Notes: a model not told the origin generated them from the sequence alone. Shown: positions 35,333 to 45,522, counted from the stretch's first letter. The stretch: 64,000 bases of DNA from a bacterium (GCA_016124235.1 WGOC01000005.1:1-64000), one strand, 5' to 3'. Made by a program: numbers and translations.

Positions 35333-36088
35333 ATGAACCGCACACGCTTTTGGCTCCCGTTACTTATTGCAGTTCTGATGTCCTGCGGCGCCGTCGCCGC
35401 CGAGCCGGTCACACTCTTCATGATTGGCGATTCGACGATGGCGAACAAACCGGTCATTCCCGAAAACCCGGAGCGTGGTTGGGGCCAGCTTTTACAAATG
35501 TATTTCCAATCCGACGTCACCGTGGAGAACCACGCGGTGAATGGGCGCAGTTCCAAAAGCTTTCGGGACGAGGGCCGCTGGCAACCGATTCTTGATCGCA
35601 TGAAACCGGGCGACTGGGTGATTATTCAATTCGGACACAACGACGAAAAGCCGGACGCGGCCCGCCACACCGATCCGTTCGGAAGTTACACCGAAAACCT
35701 CCGGCAATACGTAGCGGACACGCGCGCGCACGGCGCTCATCCGATTCTCGCGACGCCGACCGTTCGGCGGAACTTTGACAAGGATGGCGTTCTGCAACCC
35801 ACTCACGGCGATTATCCGGAGGCCGTTCGCAAACTGGCCAAGGAGTTGAACGTTCCGCTCCTGGAAATGACCGGGCGCTCACGTGAGCTGCTCGTTCGGC
35901 TCGGCAAGGAACGGTCGGAGAAACTCTTCCTCTGGGCGTCGCCCGGAGAATACGCACGCTTCCCAAAAGGCAATTCCGACAACACACACTTCAACGCATT
36001 GGGCGCCACCCGCATGTGCGATCTCGCCGTCGCGGAGATCCAGGCCAAGATTCCGGATCTCGCCATGCACTTGAAATCACGCCATTAA
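35333..36088 (+). CDS. Rhamnogalacturonan acetylesterase-like SGNH hydrolase (CE12-like), secreted
   Basis: 251 residues with a signal peptide to about residue 23 (ending AVAAEP). SGNH blocks are complete: GDSTMA with Ser34 as nucleophile, NHAVNGRSS, GHND with Asn103, and DNTHF with Asp216 and His219. The order and spacing match CE12 rhamnogalacturonan/pectin acetylesterases, which remove O-acetyl groups from galacturonate residues and so open the backbone to GH28 attack. It is tightly linked to both the GH28 gene and the TRAP genes. Confidence 0.9.
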   Translation: MNRTRFWLPLLIAVLMSCGAVAAEPVTLFMIGDSTMANKPVIPENPERGWGQLLQMYFQSDVTVENHAVNGRSSKSFRDEGRWQPILDRMKPGDWVIIQFGHNDEKPDAARHTDPFGSYTENLRQYVADTRAHGAHPILATPTVRRNFDKDGVLQPTHGDYPEAVRKLAKELNVPLLEMTGRSRELLVRLGKERSEKLFLWASPGEYARFPKGNSDNTHFNALGATRMCDLAVAEIQAKIPDLAMHLKSRH

Positions 36089-36095
36089 TCGGAGC

Positions 36096-37094
36096 ATGTC
36101 AGCACGCGCAAAACACTTCGGCTCAACCATCATCCTGACGATGATGGCGCTGATACTTTGCCTGACCGCCGGCTGTCGCAACAAATCGTCGGTCGTCGTT
36201 CTGCGGCTGGCGCACACGCTCGACACCAAGCATCCGGTGCACGCCGCGCTCGAGCACATGGCCGCCGAATTGGAAAAAGCGTCCAACGGAAAAATGCGGA
36301 TCGACATCTACCCCGGCGGACAACTCGGCTCCGAGCGCGAGACGATCGAACTTCTCCAACTCGGCGCGATCGACATGGTCAAGACCTCCACCTCTCCGCT
36401 CGAAGGGTTCGTTCCCGGCATGGCGGTCTTTGGCATTCCGTACGTCTTTCGAGATCAGGATCATTTCTGGAACGTTCTCAACGGCAAGGTCGGTAAACAG
36501 TTGCTCGAACTCGGCGTGAACAAGAAGCTGCGCGGTCTTTGTTATTACGACGCCGGCAGCCGGAGTTTTTACACCAAGGATCGTCCGATCAATTCCCCCG
36601 CCGATCTCAAAGGCTTGAAGATCCGCGTTCAAAACAGCAGTACTTCGATCAAGATGATTCAGGCGATGGGTGGCGCCGCGACGCCGATTGCCTTCGGTGA
36701 ACTTTACACAGCGCTTGATCAGGGCGTGGTCGACGGTGCGGAAAACAATCCGCCCAGCTTTCTCACGTCGCGCCATTACGAGGTCTGCAAATACTATTCG
36801 CTCGACGAACACACCATGGTGCCGGACGTCCTCCTGATCAGCACCGAAACGTGGAACCGATTGACCGAGGAACAACGCGGCTGGTTGCAGGCAGCCGCCG
36901 ATGCGTCGGTGAAATTTGAACGCGAGCTCTGGAATCAAAAGACCCAGGACGCACTCGATCAACTCGCGGCGAACGGAGTCAAAATCATCCACCAGGACAA
37001 GCAGCCGTTTCGCGACGCCGTCAAGGAACTTCAAGATTCTTTCGAAGGAACCGAGGCGGGCCGCTGGATGGAAGCCGTATTGGAGCAAAAGTAA
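36096..37094 (+). CDS. TRAP transporter substrate-binding lipoprotein (DctP family)
   Basis: 332 residues. A lipobox LTAG-Cys27 marks a lipoprotein. The mature protein has DctP features: LRLAHTLDTKHPVHAALEHM, YPGGQLGSERE, the conserved LKIRVQNS arginine segment, and ALDQGVVDGAENNP. It captures a carboxylate-containing sugar or acid for the DctQM permease; context points to galacturonate or glucuronate. It begins seven bases after the esterase gene, and its stop overlaps the dctQ start by one base (TAATG). Confidence 0.93.
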   Translation: MSARAKHFGSTIILTMMALILCLTAGCRNKSSVVVLRLAHTLDTKHPVHAALEHMAAELEKASNGKMRIDIYPGGQLGSERETIELLQLGAIDMVKTSTSPLEGFVPGMAVFGIPYVFRDQDHFWNVLNGKVGKQLLELGVNKKLRGLCYYDAGSRSFYTKDRPINSPADLKGLKIRVQNSSTSIKMIQAMGGAATPIAFGELYTALDQGVVDGAENNPPSFLTSRHYEVCKYYSLDEHTMVPDVLLISTETWNRLTEEQRGWLQAAADASVKFERELWNQKTQDALDQLAANGVKIIHQDKQPFRDAVKELQDSFEGTEAGRWMEAVLEQK

Positions 37095-37606
37095 TGTTCA
37101 AGTTACTCGTCCAACTCAAAGTACGATTGGTGACCGCTCTTGAACGATTGCTGATCGTTTTGGTCGCCGGTCTCGTGCTCGACGTACTCTGGCAGGTCGC
37201 ATCGCGATTTCTTCTGCGCAGTCCGAGTTCGTGGACCGATGAACTCGCCACGCTGCTCATCATCTGGGTCGCCATGCTCGGCGCAAGCGTCGCGTTCATT
37301 CGCAATCATCATCTCGGCGTTGACTACTTTGTCGGGAAGCTCGCACCTCGCGCGCGCCTGATCACGCAAATCATCGTGCAGGCGTTGATCGCCCTGTTCG
37401 CGGGCGTCATTTTGGTTTGGGGCGGTGCCAAACTGGTGGAGCTGACGCTGTTGACCGATCAAGTCTCCCCCGCGCTCGGTGTCAAGATGGGTTACGTTTA
37501 CTTGGCCTTGCCGATTAGTGGCGTCGTGATCTTGCTCGTTGCAATCGAAACGGCTGCCGAAAAACTTCGCACCTTGAAATCCCATCCCGTGGAGGACGCG
37601 CCATGA
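37094..37606 (+). CDS. TRAP transporter small permease (DctQ family)
   Basis: 170 residues with four hydrophobic segments, the usual DctQ topology. Typical features are WQVASRFLLRSPSSWTDELATLLIIWVAMLGA and HHLGVDYFVGKL. The start overlaps the dctP stop and the end overlaps the dctM start (ATGA), indicating translational coupling of the three transporter genes. Confidence 0.93.
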   Translation: MFKLLVQLKVRLVTALERLLIVLVAGLVLDVLWQVASRFLLRSPSSWTDELATLLIIWVAMLGASVAFIRNHHLGVDYFVGKLAPRARLITQIIVQALIALFAGVILVWGGAKLVELTLLTDQVSPALGVKMGYVYLALPISGVVILLVAIETAAEKLRTLKSHPVEDAP

Positions 37607-38907
37607 ACTCGCCCACACTCCTGATGGTGTTGCTTTTCGTGCTGTTTCTGCTGCTCGATGTGCCGGTGGCGGTAGCGATCTGCCTCTCGACTTTTGCCAC
37701 GGCGGCGCTCGTGATGGGAACGTTGGGAATCGCGGCCGCCACCATCGCCGAGCGAATGGCGACCGGCGTTTACAGCTTTTCGCTGCTGGCCATTCCGTTC
37801 TTTATCCTGAGCGGCTTACTAATGGGCCAGGGCGGCATCGCACGCCGGTTGACAGATCTCGCGTCAGCATTGGTTGGGCGTTTCCCCGGCGGACTCGCGT
37901 TTGTGAATGTTCTCTCGTGCATGTTGTTCGGCGCCGTCAGCGGCTCCGCGACGGCGGCGGTCTCTTCGATCGGCGGCTTCATTGTGCCCGAGATGGAACG
38001 CAATGGTTACAACCGCGAATTTAGCGTTGCCCTGACGATCACTTCCGCGACCACCGGCCTATTGATCCCGCCCAGCAACATCATGATCGTTTACGCGCTC
38101 GTCTCGGGCGGCGCGGTCTCGATTGCGGCGCTGTTTATTGCGGGCATTTTGCCGGGAATCGTTTTCGGTGTCTTTCTCATGGTTGCCGCGGCAATCCTTT
38201 GCCGGCGGAACGGCTATGGCGCGTCGGACCCACAACCTCTTGGCGCAGTGTGGAAGGCCTTTCGCCGGGCGTTCCTCAGTTTGCTTTTGATCGTCGTCGT
38301 CCTCGGCGGAATCATGAAAGGAATCTTCACCGCCACGGAAGCAGCCGCCATCGCCGTCGCCTACTCCTTCGTTTTATCCGTGCTGGTTTACCAGGAAGTA
38401 TCGTGGAAGGACGTGCCGAACATTCTCCTGCAAACGGGCATCACCACCGCCGTTGTCTTTCTGCTTATCGCAACCTCAATGGCGATGTCCTGGATTCTGA
38501 CGCTCGAGGAAATTCCGCAAAAGGTTTCGGCCTACATGCTGAGCCTATCGAGTCAGCCCATCGTGATTCTATTGTTGATCAATCTGCTGCTGCTGATCGT
38601 GGGAACGTTCATGGACATGACGCCCGCCGTTTTGATTTTCACACCGATCTTCTGGCCGGTGGTGCAGAAGCTGGGAATGAGCCCAGTGCACTTCGGAATC
38701 ATGCTGATCGCGAACCTCTGCATTGGACTGTGTACGCCGCCGGTCGGCACGTGTTTGTTCGTCGGCTGCGGCGTCGGCAAGACCAGCATCGCCCGCGTGG
38801 TTCCGGCGGCGATTCCATTTTTCATCGCTCTGATCGCCGCGTTGATGGTGGTGACTTTCGTTCCCGCGTTGAGCAACTGGCTTCCCGGCCTTTTCGGCAT
38901 GAATTGA
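37603..38907 (+). CDS. TRAP transporter large permease (DctM family)
   Basis: 434 residues with about twelve hydrophobic segments. Typical DctM sequences include IPFFILSGLLMGQGGIARRL, FGAVSGSATAAVSSIGGFIVPEM, LLIPPSNIMIVYALVSGG and NLCIGLCTPPVGTCLFVGCG. It forms the transport path driven by an ion gradient together with DctP and DctQ. The next gene starts 16 bases downstream. Confidence 0.95.
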   Translation: MNSPTLLMVLLFVLFLLLDVPVAVAICLSTFATAALVMGTLGIAAATIAERMATGVYSFSLLAIPFFILSGLLMGQGGIARRLTDLASALVGRFPGGLAFVNVLSCMLFGAVSGSATAAVSSIGGFIVPEMERNGYNREFSVALTITSATTGLLIPPSNIMIVYALVSGGAVSIAALFIAGILPGIVFGVFLMVAAAILCRRNGYGASDPQPLGAVWKAFRRAFLSLLLIVVVLGGIMKGIFTATEAAAIAVAYSFVLSVLVYQEVSWKDVPNILLQTGITTAVVFLLIATSMAMSWILTLEEIPQKVSAYMLSLSSQPIVILLLINLLLLIVGTFMDMTPAVLIFTPIFWPVVQKLGMSPVHFGIMLIANLCIGLCTPPVGTCLFVGCGVGKTSIARVVPAAIPFFIALIAALMVVTFVPALSNWLPGLFGMN

Positions 38908-38923
38908 TCACTCCATTTTCATT

Positions 38924-40345
38924 GTGAAATCCAAAACCTTCATCCACGACGACTTTCTCCTCCAAACGGAAACAGCCCGCCGCCTCTACCACGAATTCGC
39001 AAAGGCGGCACCGATCAGTGACTTCCACTGCCACCTGTCGCCTGCGGACATTGCCACCAATCGGCGCTTCAACAATCTGTTCGAGATTTGGCTGGAAGGC
39101 GACCACTACAAATGGCGGGCCATGCGTGCGAACGGCGTGGTCGAACGATTCTGCACTGGCGACGCCACGCCGCTTGAGAAGTTCAAGGCCTGGGCCGCGA
39201 CCGTACCGCATACGCTGCGCAACCCGCTTTATCATTGGACTCACCTCGAGCTCGCACGCTATTTCGGCATCACTGAATTGCTGAACACCGACAGCGCCAA
39301 TGCAATTTGGAACCAGGCGAACGAGCTGCTCGCCAGTGACGATCTCACCACGCAGGGCATCCTCCGGAAATTTGATGTGCGAACTGTTTGCACGACCGAC
39401 GACCCGACCGACGATCTAAAACATCACCGGACCATCGCCTCCTCCAAACTCAAAACGCGGGTGTTCCCGACCTGGCGACCGGATAAAGCGCTCGCGGTCG
39501 GTCAGCCGGAACTATTCAACGGCTGGGTCGCCAAACTGGAGACACAAAGCGGTGTCTCCATTTCTAATCTCAACCATTTCCTCGAAGCGCTCGACAAGCG
39601 GGTCGATAACTTCCATGCGAACGGTTGCCGGCTATCGGATCATGGGCTCAATCAATGCCCGGCCGACTTTTGCAGCGAGACCGTCGCCGGTGCGATTTTC
39701 GACAATGCCCGCGCAGGCCGGACGGTTTCTGCCGAAGAACAACGGCAGTTCGCCACTTTTATTCTGGCGCACTTGGGTGAGCGTTACGCGGAGCATGGCT
39801 GGACAATGCAGATGCACCTGGGCGCGCTTCGAAACAACAATACCCGACTGCTGGGCGCACTCGGTCCCGACACCGGCTTCGATTCGATCGGCGATTTTCC
39901 ACAGGGCCGCGCGCTGTCGGCCTTTCTCGATCATTTGGATTCACGCAACAAGTTGCCCAAGACCATTCTCTACAACGTCAATCCGACGGACAATTACCTC
40001 TTCGGAACGATGATTGGAAATTTTCAGGACGGCACGGTGGCGGGCAAGATTCAGCTCGGCTCCGGCTGGTGGTTTCTCGATCAGAAGGAGGGAATGGAAT
40101 GTCAGATGAACGCGCTATCGAATCTCGGGCTGCTGTCGCGCTTTGTCGGTATGGTCACGGACTCGCGCTCGTTCATGTCCTATCCGCGACACGAATACTT
40201 CCGCCGCGTCCTCTGCAACCTGATCGGCCGCGACATCGAGAATGGCGAAGTGCCGAATGATGATTCGCTGGTCGGCCCGATGATCCGCAACATCTGCTTC
40301 TGCAACGCGCACCACTATCTACAGCTTGGCGAAAACGTTTCGTGA
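38924..40345 (+). CDS. uxaC: Glucuronate/galacturonate isomerase
   Basis: 473 residues from GTG 38924; length matches UxaC (about 470). The amidohydrolase-type metal motif FHCHLSP is at residues 34-40 (His35, His37). Other family signatures are NRRFNNLFEIWLEGDHYKWRAMR, VCTTDDPTDDL, TWRPDKAL, MQMHLGALRNNNTR and DSRSFMSYPRHEYFRRVLCNLIG. It converts D-galacturonate to D-tagaturonate, or D-glucuronate to D-fructuronate, in the cytoplasm, the first intracellular step of the isomerase pathway. It is the last gene of the operon; the later genes (uxaB, uxaA, kdgK, kdgA types) are not in the window. Confidence 0.96.
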   Translation: MKSKTFIHDDFLLQTETARRLYHEFAKAAPISDFHCHLSPADIATNRRFNNLFEIWLEGDHYKWRAMRANGVVERFCTGDATPLEKFKAWAATVPHTLRNPLYHWTHLELARYFGITELLNTDSANAIWNQANELLASDDLTTQGILRKFDVRTVCTTDDPTDDLKHHRTIASSKLKTRVFPTWRPDKALAVGQPELFNGWVAKLETQSGVSISNLNHFLEALDKRVDNFHANGCRLSDHGLNQCPADFCSETVAGAIFDNARAGRTVSAEEQRQFATFILAHLGERYAEHGWTMQMHLGALRNNNTRLLGALGPDTGFDSIGDFPQGRALSAFLDHLDSRNKLPKTILYNVNPTDNYLFGTMIGNFQDGTVAGKIQLGSGWWFLDQKEGMECQMNALSNLGLLSRFVGMVTDSRSFMSYPRHEYFRRVLCNLIGRDIENGEVPNDDSLVGPMIRNICFCNAHHYLQLGENVS

Positions 40346-40521
40346 AACTGCCCAGGCTGATCTGGCCGCTGCTCCAAGATATTGCGCACGAACTGCATGC
40401 GGTCACCACGTAAATCCTGGAAAATGTTTTTGGCAGCGTGAAATGCGTATAAGACGCCTACGCGGCTGTTCAGTGTGATCAATTGCCGGTCGAATTGCGT
40501 TTCTCTCTTTGTAATCTGTCT

Positions 40522-42078
40522 TCACTCGACTGCGTACCAATCCACCTGCAGGGCCTGGCCCCAGCCGCCGGCGACGTCGATTCGCACGATGTTCACCTTG
40601 AAACTGGTGGTCGATACCGCGCGCGTCGTGATGGCAAAGGTGTCCGGATTGTCATTCCCCTTCGGCGTCACAAACACCTTGGGAACGGCGCTAAACGCGG
40701 TGGGAAAACTGATCGTAAACGTATTGACGCCAGCCACGCCCGTTCCCACGTTCGCAGTCCCAAATTCCATCCGGGACATCGCGGACCCGCCCGGACCGGC
40801 CTTGATGCCACCGACAACAGAGAGCGCCGCTCCGGTCGGGTTGTTGGTATTGATGCCCACGCCGCCGGCCGCCCGGATCAAAAATTGATACGCTCCCGTT
40901 GAATTGAAGTCGGCACTCGCCGGGTCGGCCCAAACAAACGTGCCATCATGGAGTGCCTTCGCTTTGTACCCGGCGGCAAAGGAGTACTGCCCCGTTGTTA
41001 CGTTGTACTGTCCTCCGGGAACGGTCGCATAACTGCCGCTGTTGGTGTTGTAGGCGCCTCCGCCAATGACGCCGTATTCCACATCGGACGTGATCCGATT
41101 GACGGTTCCGCCGCCAATGGTTGCGCCGTGCCCGAAAGCGGAGTTGTTGAAACCTCCGCTGATCGTGGCCAGGGAATTGGTTCCAATGGCGTTATACGCA
41201 CCGCCACCGATCGTACTGAGGTTACCGCCGATCGTGTTGGGATAGTTGATCGTACTTCCAAAGACCTCAACGCTCTCACCACCGCCCGATATGGTCGCGC
41301 CGGAAACGCCGTTGGAAACAACGTTCAAGCCTGAACCTCCGATCAGATTCGGCGTGCTTGAACTGCCGTATTCGAGTCGTAACGCCCGTTGGTTTCCCAC
41401 GCGAAAGTTCAGAGGTTGGGCGTCAGTGGTGCCAATGAAATGCGTGATCGGCGATGTGCCCGCGTTACCCAGCAACTTCCAATCGGAGGTATCCGCCGCC
41501 GCGGTAACGGTACCGTCCGCCTGAACGCCCGTAATAAACTGTCCTGCCGGCGCGGAACCGGTAATTCGCAATTGCACCTGAGCATTGTTCACCTGACTGG
41601 CGCCAACCGCACCGTTTTCAATCATGCTGGAACCGATCGTCCCCGAAATTTGCCACGACGGGATGCTACCGGACAACTGGGTCGCCGAAAGATTGCCGCT
41701 AAGATTTGCGGCTGTGATCGCGTAGGGGGTTGACTGAATCTGTTGTCGAGGCGCCAGCGTAACGTAAGACCCCGACCCCACCGGAGTGCGTACTTCCACT
41801 TGCAGCCAACGATCGGCCCCGGGGAAATGGTCCCCAAAGTTCAACGGCAGGATAAACAACCCGTTGGTCACGCCGATCGTCGCGCCACTGGGGCTGTTGC
41901 CAGCCACCAAGTTACCATTGGTTCCTGCATCCCATAATGTAGGCACAAATTCAGCGTTACCCGTAAACGGGTTACCATCTTTGGTCAGATAACCCTGATA
42001 GGTAAAAGTGGAGGTTTGCGCCTGGGCGGCAATGGCCAGGCCGAGAATTCCGAACGCCGCAGCGATTCGTTGAAGCAT
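40522..42078 (-). CDS. Secreted fibre-like protein with YadA-head-like repeats and H-type-lectin-like C-terminus
   Basis: 518 residues. Signal peptide is residues 1-20 (ending AAQAQ). Residues 22-125 (TFTYQGYLTKDGNPFTG, APRQQIQSTPYAITAANLSG) are an N-terminal domain common in bacterial tail-fibre-like surface proteins. From about 245 to 385 there are short glycine-rich repeats (NTIGGNLSTIGGG, ATISGGFNNSAFGHGATIGGG, YSFAAGYKAKA) like the left-handed head repeats of trimeric adhesins. The last 80 residues (FTISFPTAFSAVPKVFVTPKG, IDVAGGWGQALQVDWYAVE) resemble an H-type lectin domain. Function is probably surface attachment or carbohydrate binding. It starts with GGAAG about ten bases before ATG 42078. 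Confidence 0.75.
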   Translation of the reverse strand: MLQRIAAAFGILGLAIAAQAQTSTFTYQGYLTKDGNPFTGNAEFVPTLWDAGTNGNLVAGNSPSGATIGVTNGLFILPLNFGDHFPGADRWLQVEVRTPVGSGSYVTLAPRQQIQSTPYAITAANLSGNLSATQLSGSIPSWQISGTIGSSMIENGAVGASQVNNAQVQLRITGSAPAGQFITGVQADGTVTAAADTSDWKLLGNAGTSPITHFIGTTDAQPLNFRVGNQRALRLEYGSSSTPNLIGGSGLNVVSNGVSGATISGGGESVEVFGSTINYPNTIGGNLSTIGGGAYNAIGTNSLATISGGFNNSAFGHGATIGGGTVNRITSDVEYGVIGGGAYNTNSGSYATVPGGQYNVTTGQYSFAAGYKAKALHDGTFVWADPASADFNSTGAYQFLIRAAGGVGINTNNPTGAALSVVGGIKAGPGGSAMSRMEFGTANVGTGVAGVNTFTISFPTAFSAVPKVFVTPKGNDNPDTFAITTRAVSTTSFKVNIVRIDVAGGWGQALQVDWYAVE

Positions 42079-42214
42079 AGGTTTTTAACTTCCAATCGTC
42101 AGACATGCACTAGCAGAACTGAATACCGCTGGCAACAAGCACAATAGTCGCTTATCAGCGACAGGCTAAACTCGCTTCATGATTCGAATCTCTCGACAAC
42201 GCCCATTGCAATGA

Positions 42215-42282
42215 AGCATTCGCCGAATTCTTCCGAATGCTTTCTGAAATGAATCGCGTTTAACTCGGACAACAAAGTCCGA
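42215..42282 (-). terminator. Hairpins after the WD40 kinase gene, candidate terminator
   Basis: Two perfect stems lie just past the kinase stop at 42297: TCGGAC/GTCCGA at 42265-42282 with a six-base loop, and AGCATTCG/CGAATGCT at 42215-42241. A further stem GTCGCT/AGCGAC is at 42147-42162. None is followed by a good T-run on the minus strand, so intrinsic termination is uncertain. Confidence 0.35.
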
Positions 42283-42296
42283 ATATGATCCGGCCA

Positions 42297-45200
42297 TCAA
42301 CGTCGATCATCGGCATTTAGAATTCGTACAAATTCATTTCCCGCAGCACCCGTGGTTACGGCGAGATTCCGGCCATCCGGCGCAAATGCGATGTGAAACC
42401 CAGCCTCCGGATAATCCAGCGACATCAACTGGCGATGCGTTGGGACGTGCCACAATTTGACGCTCAACTGATGTTCGACGGAGGCCAGCGTCAACCCATC
42501 CGGCGAGAAAGCGAGGTCGGTTGCTTCTTCCATGTGACCAGTCAAGTTCGCAACCATCCCGCCGGTGACGACGTTCCACAGTTTGATTGTTGCGTCGACA
42601 CTGGCCGAGGCCAGTAGTTTTCCGTCGAGCGAGAAAGCCAAACCGCACACGAAGTCTCGGTGTCCTTTCAATTTCGTTTCGCGACCGGTGGAAACTTGAA
42701 ACAGTTCGATGTCATTTTCCTCTTCCGCGGCCACGGCCAGCAATGTTCCGTCGGGACTGATCGCCGACGATCGAATCTTGGTTGTGCCGGAACCCGGACG
42801 CGTCGGCATTTGCCATTTGAATGCCCCGCGCAGGTTGCCATTCGTTTCATCGAAAACGCCGACCCATCCATCTGTTGCAATGCCGTAGAGGAGGCTCCAG
42901 TCGGGCGTGAAACCAACCACGCGGAAAGGCCAGTGGTCGGAGCTCACCGACAAGGCAACACTTTGATCCAATGATTTGGATTTCAACGACCAGTGTTCAA
43001 CAGCTGGCCGGTCTTTTGCCAAACTAACAACGTGCTGACCATCCGGCGCAAAGCCGACCACGACTTTGTTGGGAAAGTCGACGATCTGCCGACGGGAGTT
43101 CAGATCCCACAGAATCGATTCGGACTGACCGTTGGTTTGGATCACAGTCAGCAACGCTGACCCGCTCCGAGAATAGATTGGTCTTGAAAACGCGTTGTGC
43201 ACGATCGGCTCCGCCTGCGCTTCGGTGCGAGGACACCACAAGTCAACCTTCTGATCCTTGCTGCCCGTCGCGAGTGTTTTTCCATCCGGGGCAAAAGCCG
43301 CGCACCAAACCTCGTCAGCATGACCCCAGAGCACGCGTTTCAAGGTCATGCTGGCGGCATTCCACAGCCGCACTCCTCGATCAGAACAAGCCGTGACAAT
43401 CTCAGTGCCATCCGGGGAAAAAACGCTCGACCAGACGTTCAGCGAATGCGCCAAGGCCACTGGCTTTATGTCGCCCTCAAGATTCCAGACGTAAGCGTTC
43501 CGGTGGCCGGCGGCGATGAGCCTTTGACCGTTCGGTGAGAACGCCGGCGACCAGACTTCGGAATCCGTATCGATCGTGCGCACCAATCGACCGGAACGGA
43601 CGTCCCACAACCGAATGCCACGCTCGCGACCGGTCACAGCGAGGATCTTCCCATCGGCCGAGAACGCCATGCTCTTTCCCGGTTCGGGGAATTCGACGAG
43701 CTTGCGTTTGGTGCGAAAATCCCAAAGTGAAATCTTCGCGGCCGGCTCCCAGTAAAGAGGACTTGCGGCCGATACAGCGACGATATCTCCCGTCGGAGAA
43801 AGCCTGGCCATCTGTCCTTCAAACGAACCGAGCTCACGCCAATTTTCGGCATCCCAAACGCGGACATGGCCATCCGAACCCGCCGATACGATTTGGTCTC
43901 CTTGCGGCGTGAATTGCAGCGTCCAGACGGCACCTTCATTTGCATGAAACGCGCGGATGAATTTTGCCGTGTGCGGATTCCAAATTCGGATGGAGCCGTC
44001 CTGACTTCCCGAAGCCAGCAGGTTTCCGTCGGGCGAGTACGCCACGCAGGTCACAATCCACGTGTGACCAGTCAGCGTCGCTTGTTGATCGCCCCGACTG
44101 CGCTGCCAAAGATAGCGCCATTCGAAGCCACGCAAATCTTCTTGATGGGAAGCTGGTCGGTGAGCATCGAGAAGCCGGCGAGCCATTCCCAGGTCACCGC
44201 GCGCAATGGCCTCTGATGCCGACATCATGTCAGCGGCGTAAAGGTTTAAACGCGTGAGACGTTCGCTTTTCTCGGCGCGCTGCCATTGCCAGACGATGCC
44301 GGCAATGCTAAAGCCAGATGCGTGCAAAATCGCGATCATCGCCAACGCCAACGCACGGTTCCGGCCGCACCATCGGCGGACTTTTTCCGCGCGACCGATC
44401 GGCCGCGCGGCAATGGGTTCACCGCGCAGAAAGCGGTTGAGATCCTCCGCCATCGAGGCGGCATCGGCGTACCGCTTGCCGGGATCCTTTTCCAGGCACT
44501 TCGCGCAGATGGTTTGTAGATCGATTGGAATCGCGGGATTCAACGCGCGGGGTTCCAGCGGCTCGTTCGTCAACACTTGTTGAAACGTCTGCGCCATCGT
44601 TCCTGTCGCAAACGGCGGTCGCCCCGTTAGCAAGTGATACAAAACGGCGCCAATGGAATAGATATCTGTTCCGGGCCCGATGTCGTTGTGCCTACCGGCA
44701 ATTTGTTCGGGAGCCATGTATGCGGGAGAACCGAGCAACTGACCCGTGACAGTGATTTGCGAATTAACGCTCAATTGCCGGGCCAGCCCAAAATCAGTCA
44801 CACGCGGTTGATCGAAGGGATCCAACAGCACGTTGGACGGTTTCAGGTCCCGGTGCAGGACCCCCATTTCATGGGCGTGTTGTACGGCCCGAGCGATCAA
44901 CGCCACGTAACGCGCGGCGCGCTCCGGCGGAAGGGGACCTTCGCGCACCAATTCGGCGAGATTTCCTCCGTCAATGAAATCCATCGTGAAATAAGGCTGG
45001 TTCTCCGCCTCACCCACTTCGTGAATCGCGACGATGTTGGGATGTTGCAAGCTGGCGATGATCCGGGCCTCGGTTCGGAAACGATCGATGGCGACCGGGC
45101 TGGCGAATGGCCCGGACAAGATCGTCTTCAAGGCAACGATGCGGTTGAGGCTGATCTGCCGAGCCCGATAGACGACCCCCATTCCGCCGCGCGCAATTTC

Positions 45201-45371
45201 TTCCAGCAGTTCAAACTCAGCGAATTTGCGGGGAAACTGTTCCACCTGAGCCGCGACCGATGCGGGATCGAGCGACAGCCCCAACGAGACGGCCATCAGG
45301 CATTCGGGGCAGTGACCTTCGAGGATGTCCGTGGGCAACGCGGAACCGCAATTTGAGCAACGTCCGTGCAT
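42297..45371 (-). CDS. Membrane Ser/Thr protein kinase with WD40 repeats
   Basis: 1024 residues. A zinc-ribbon-like start has Cys5, Cys8, Cys21 and Cys24. The PknB-type kinase domain (about 53-315) is complete: GGMGVVY, Lys82 in VALKTI, HRDLKPSN with catalytic Asp175, DFG at 193-195 and APE-like MAPEQ. A single transmembrane helix is at about 340-362, followed by about twelve WD40 repeats (FSPDG-LASGS-D--IRLWN) to the end. The kinase is cytoplasmic and the propeller likely outside. It lies just downstream of an ECF sigma factor, a pairing common in Planctomycetes and Verrucomicrobia, suggesting a kinase-sigma signalling module. Confidence 0.93.
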   Translation of the reverse strand: MHGRCSNCGSALPTDILEGHCPECLMAVSLGLSLDPASVAAQVEQFPRKFAEFELLEEIARGGMGVVYRARQISLNRIVALKTILSGPFASPVAIDRFRTEARIIASLQHPNIVAIHEVGEAENQPYFTMDFIDGGNLAELVREGPLPPERAARYVALIARAVQHAHEMGVLHRDLKPSNVLLDPFDQPRVTDFGLARQLSVNSQITVTGQLLGSPAYMAPEQIAGRHNDIGPGTDIYSIGAVLYHLLTGRPPFATGTMAQTFQQVLTNEPLEPRALNPAIPIDLQTICAKCLEKDPGKRYADAASMAEDLNRFLRGEPIAARPIGRAEKVRRWCGRNRALALAMIAILHASGFSIAGIVWQWQRAEKSERLTRLNLYAADMMSASEAIARGDLGMARRLLDAHRPASHQEDLRGFEWRYLWQRSRGDQQATLTGHTWIVTCVAYSPDGNLLASGSQDGSIRIWNPHTAKFIRAFHANEGAVWTLQFTPQGDQIVSAGSDGHVRVWDAENWRELGSFEGQMARLSPTGDIVAVSAASPLYWEPAAKISLWDFRTKRKLVEFPEPGKSMAFSADGKILAVTGRERGIRLWDVRSGRLVRTIDTDSEVWSPAFSPNGQRLIAAGHRNAYVWNLEGDIKPVALAHSLNVWSSVFSPDGTEIVTACSDRGVRLWNAASMTLKRVLWGHADEVWCAAFAPDGKTLATGSKDQKVDLWCPRTEAQAEPIVHNAFSRPIYSRSGSALLTVIQTNGQSESILWDLNSRRQIVDFPNKVVVGFAPDGQHVVSLAKDRPAVEHWSLKSKSLDQSVALSVSSDHWPFRVVGFTPDWSLLYGIATDGWVGVFDETNGNLRGAFKWQMPTRPGSGTTKIRSSAISPDGTLLAVAAEEENDIELFQVSTGRETKLKGHRDFVCGLAFSLDGKLLASASVDATIKLWNVVTGGMVANLTGHMEEATDLAFSPDGLTLASVEHQLSVKLWHVPTHRQLMSLDYPEAGFHIAFAPDGRNLAVTTGAAGNEFVRILNADDRR

Positions 45372-45522
45372 GATGCGGCGGGCAACGTATCAATGGAGAT
45401 TCAATTAGTTTTCGATCTGCGGAATTTCAAAAGTTCGATGGATCGGCAATGTGCTGCTCACGGTTTTCTGGTTAAGCGCGTGGATGCCGATCAATTCCAT
45501 AATAAGCAGATGCGCCCCGAGA

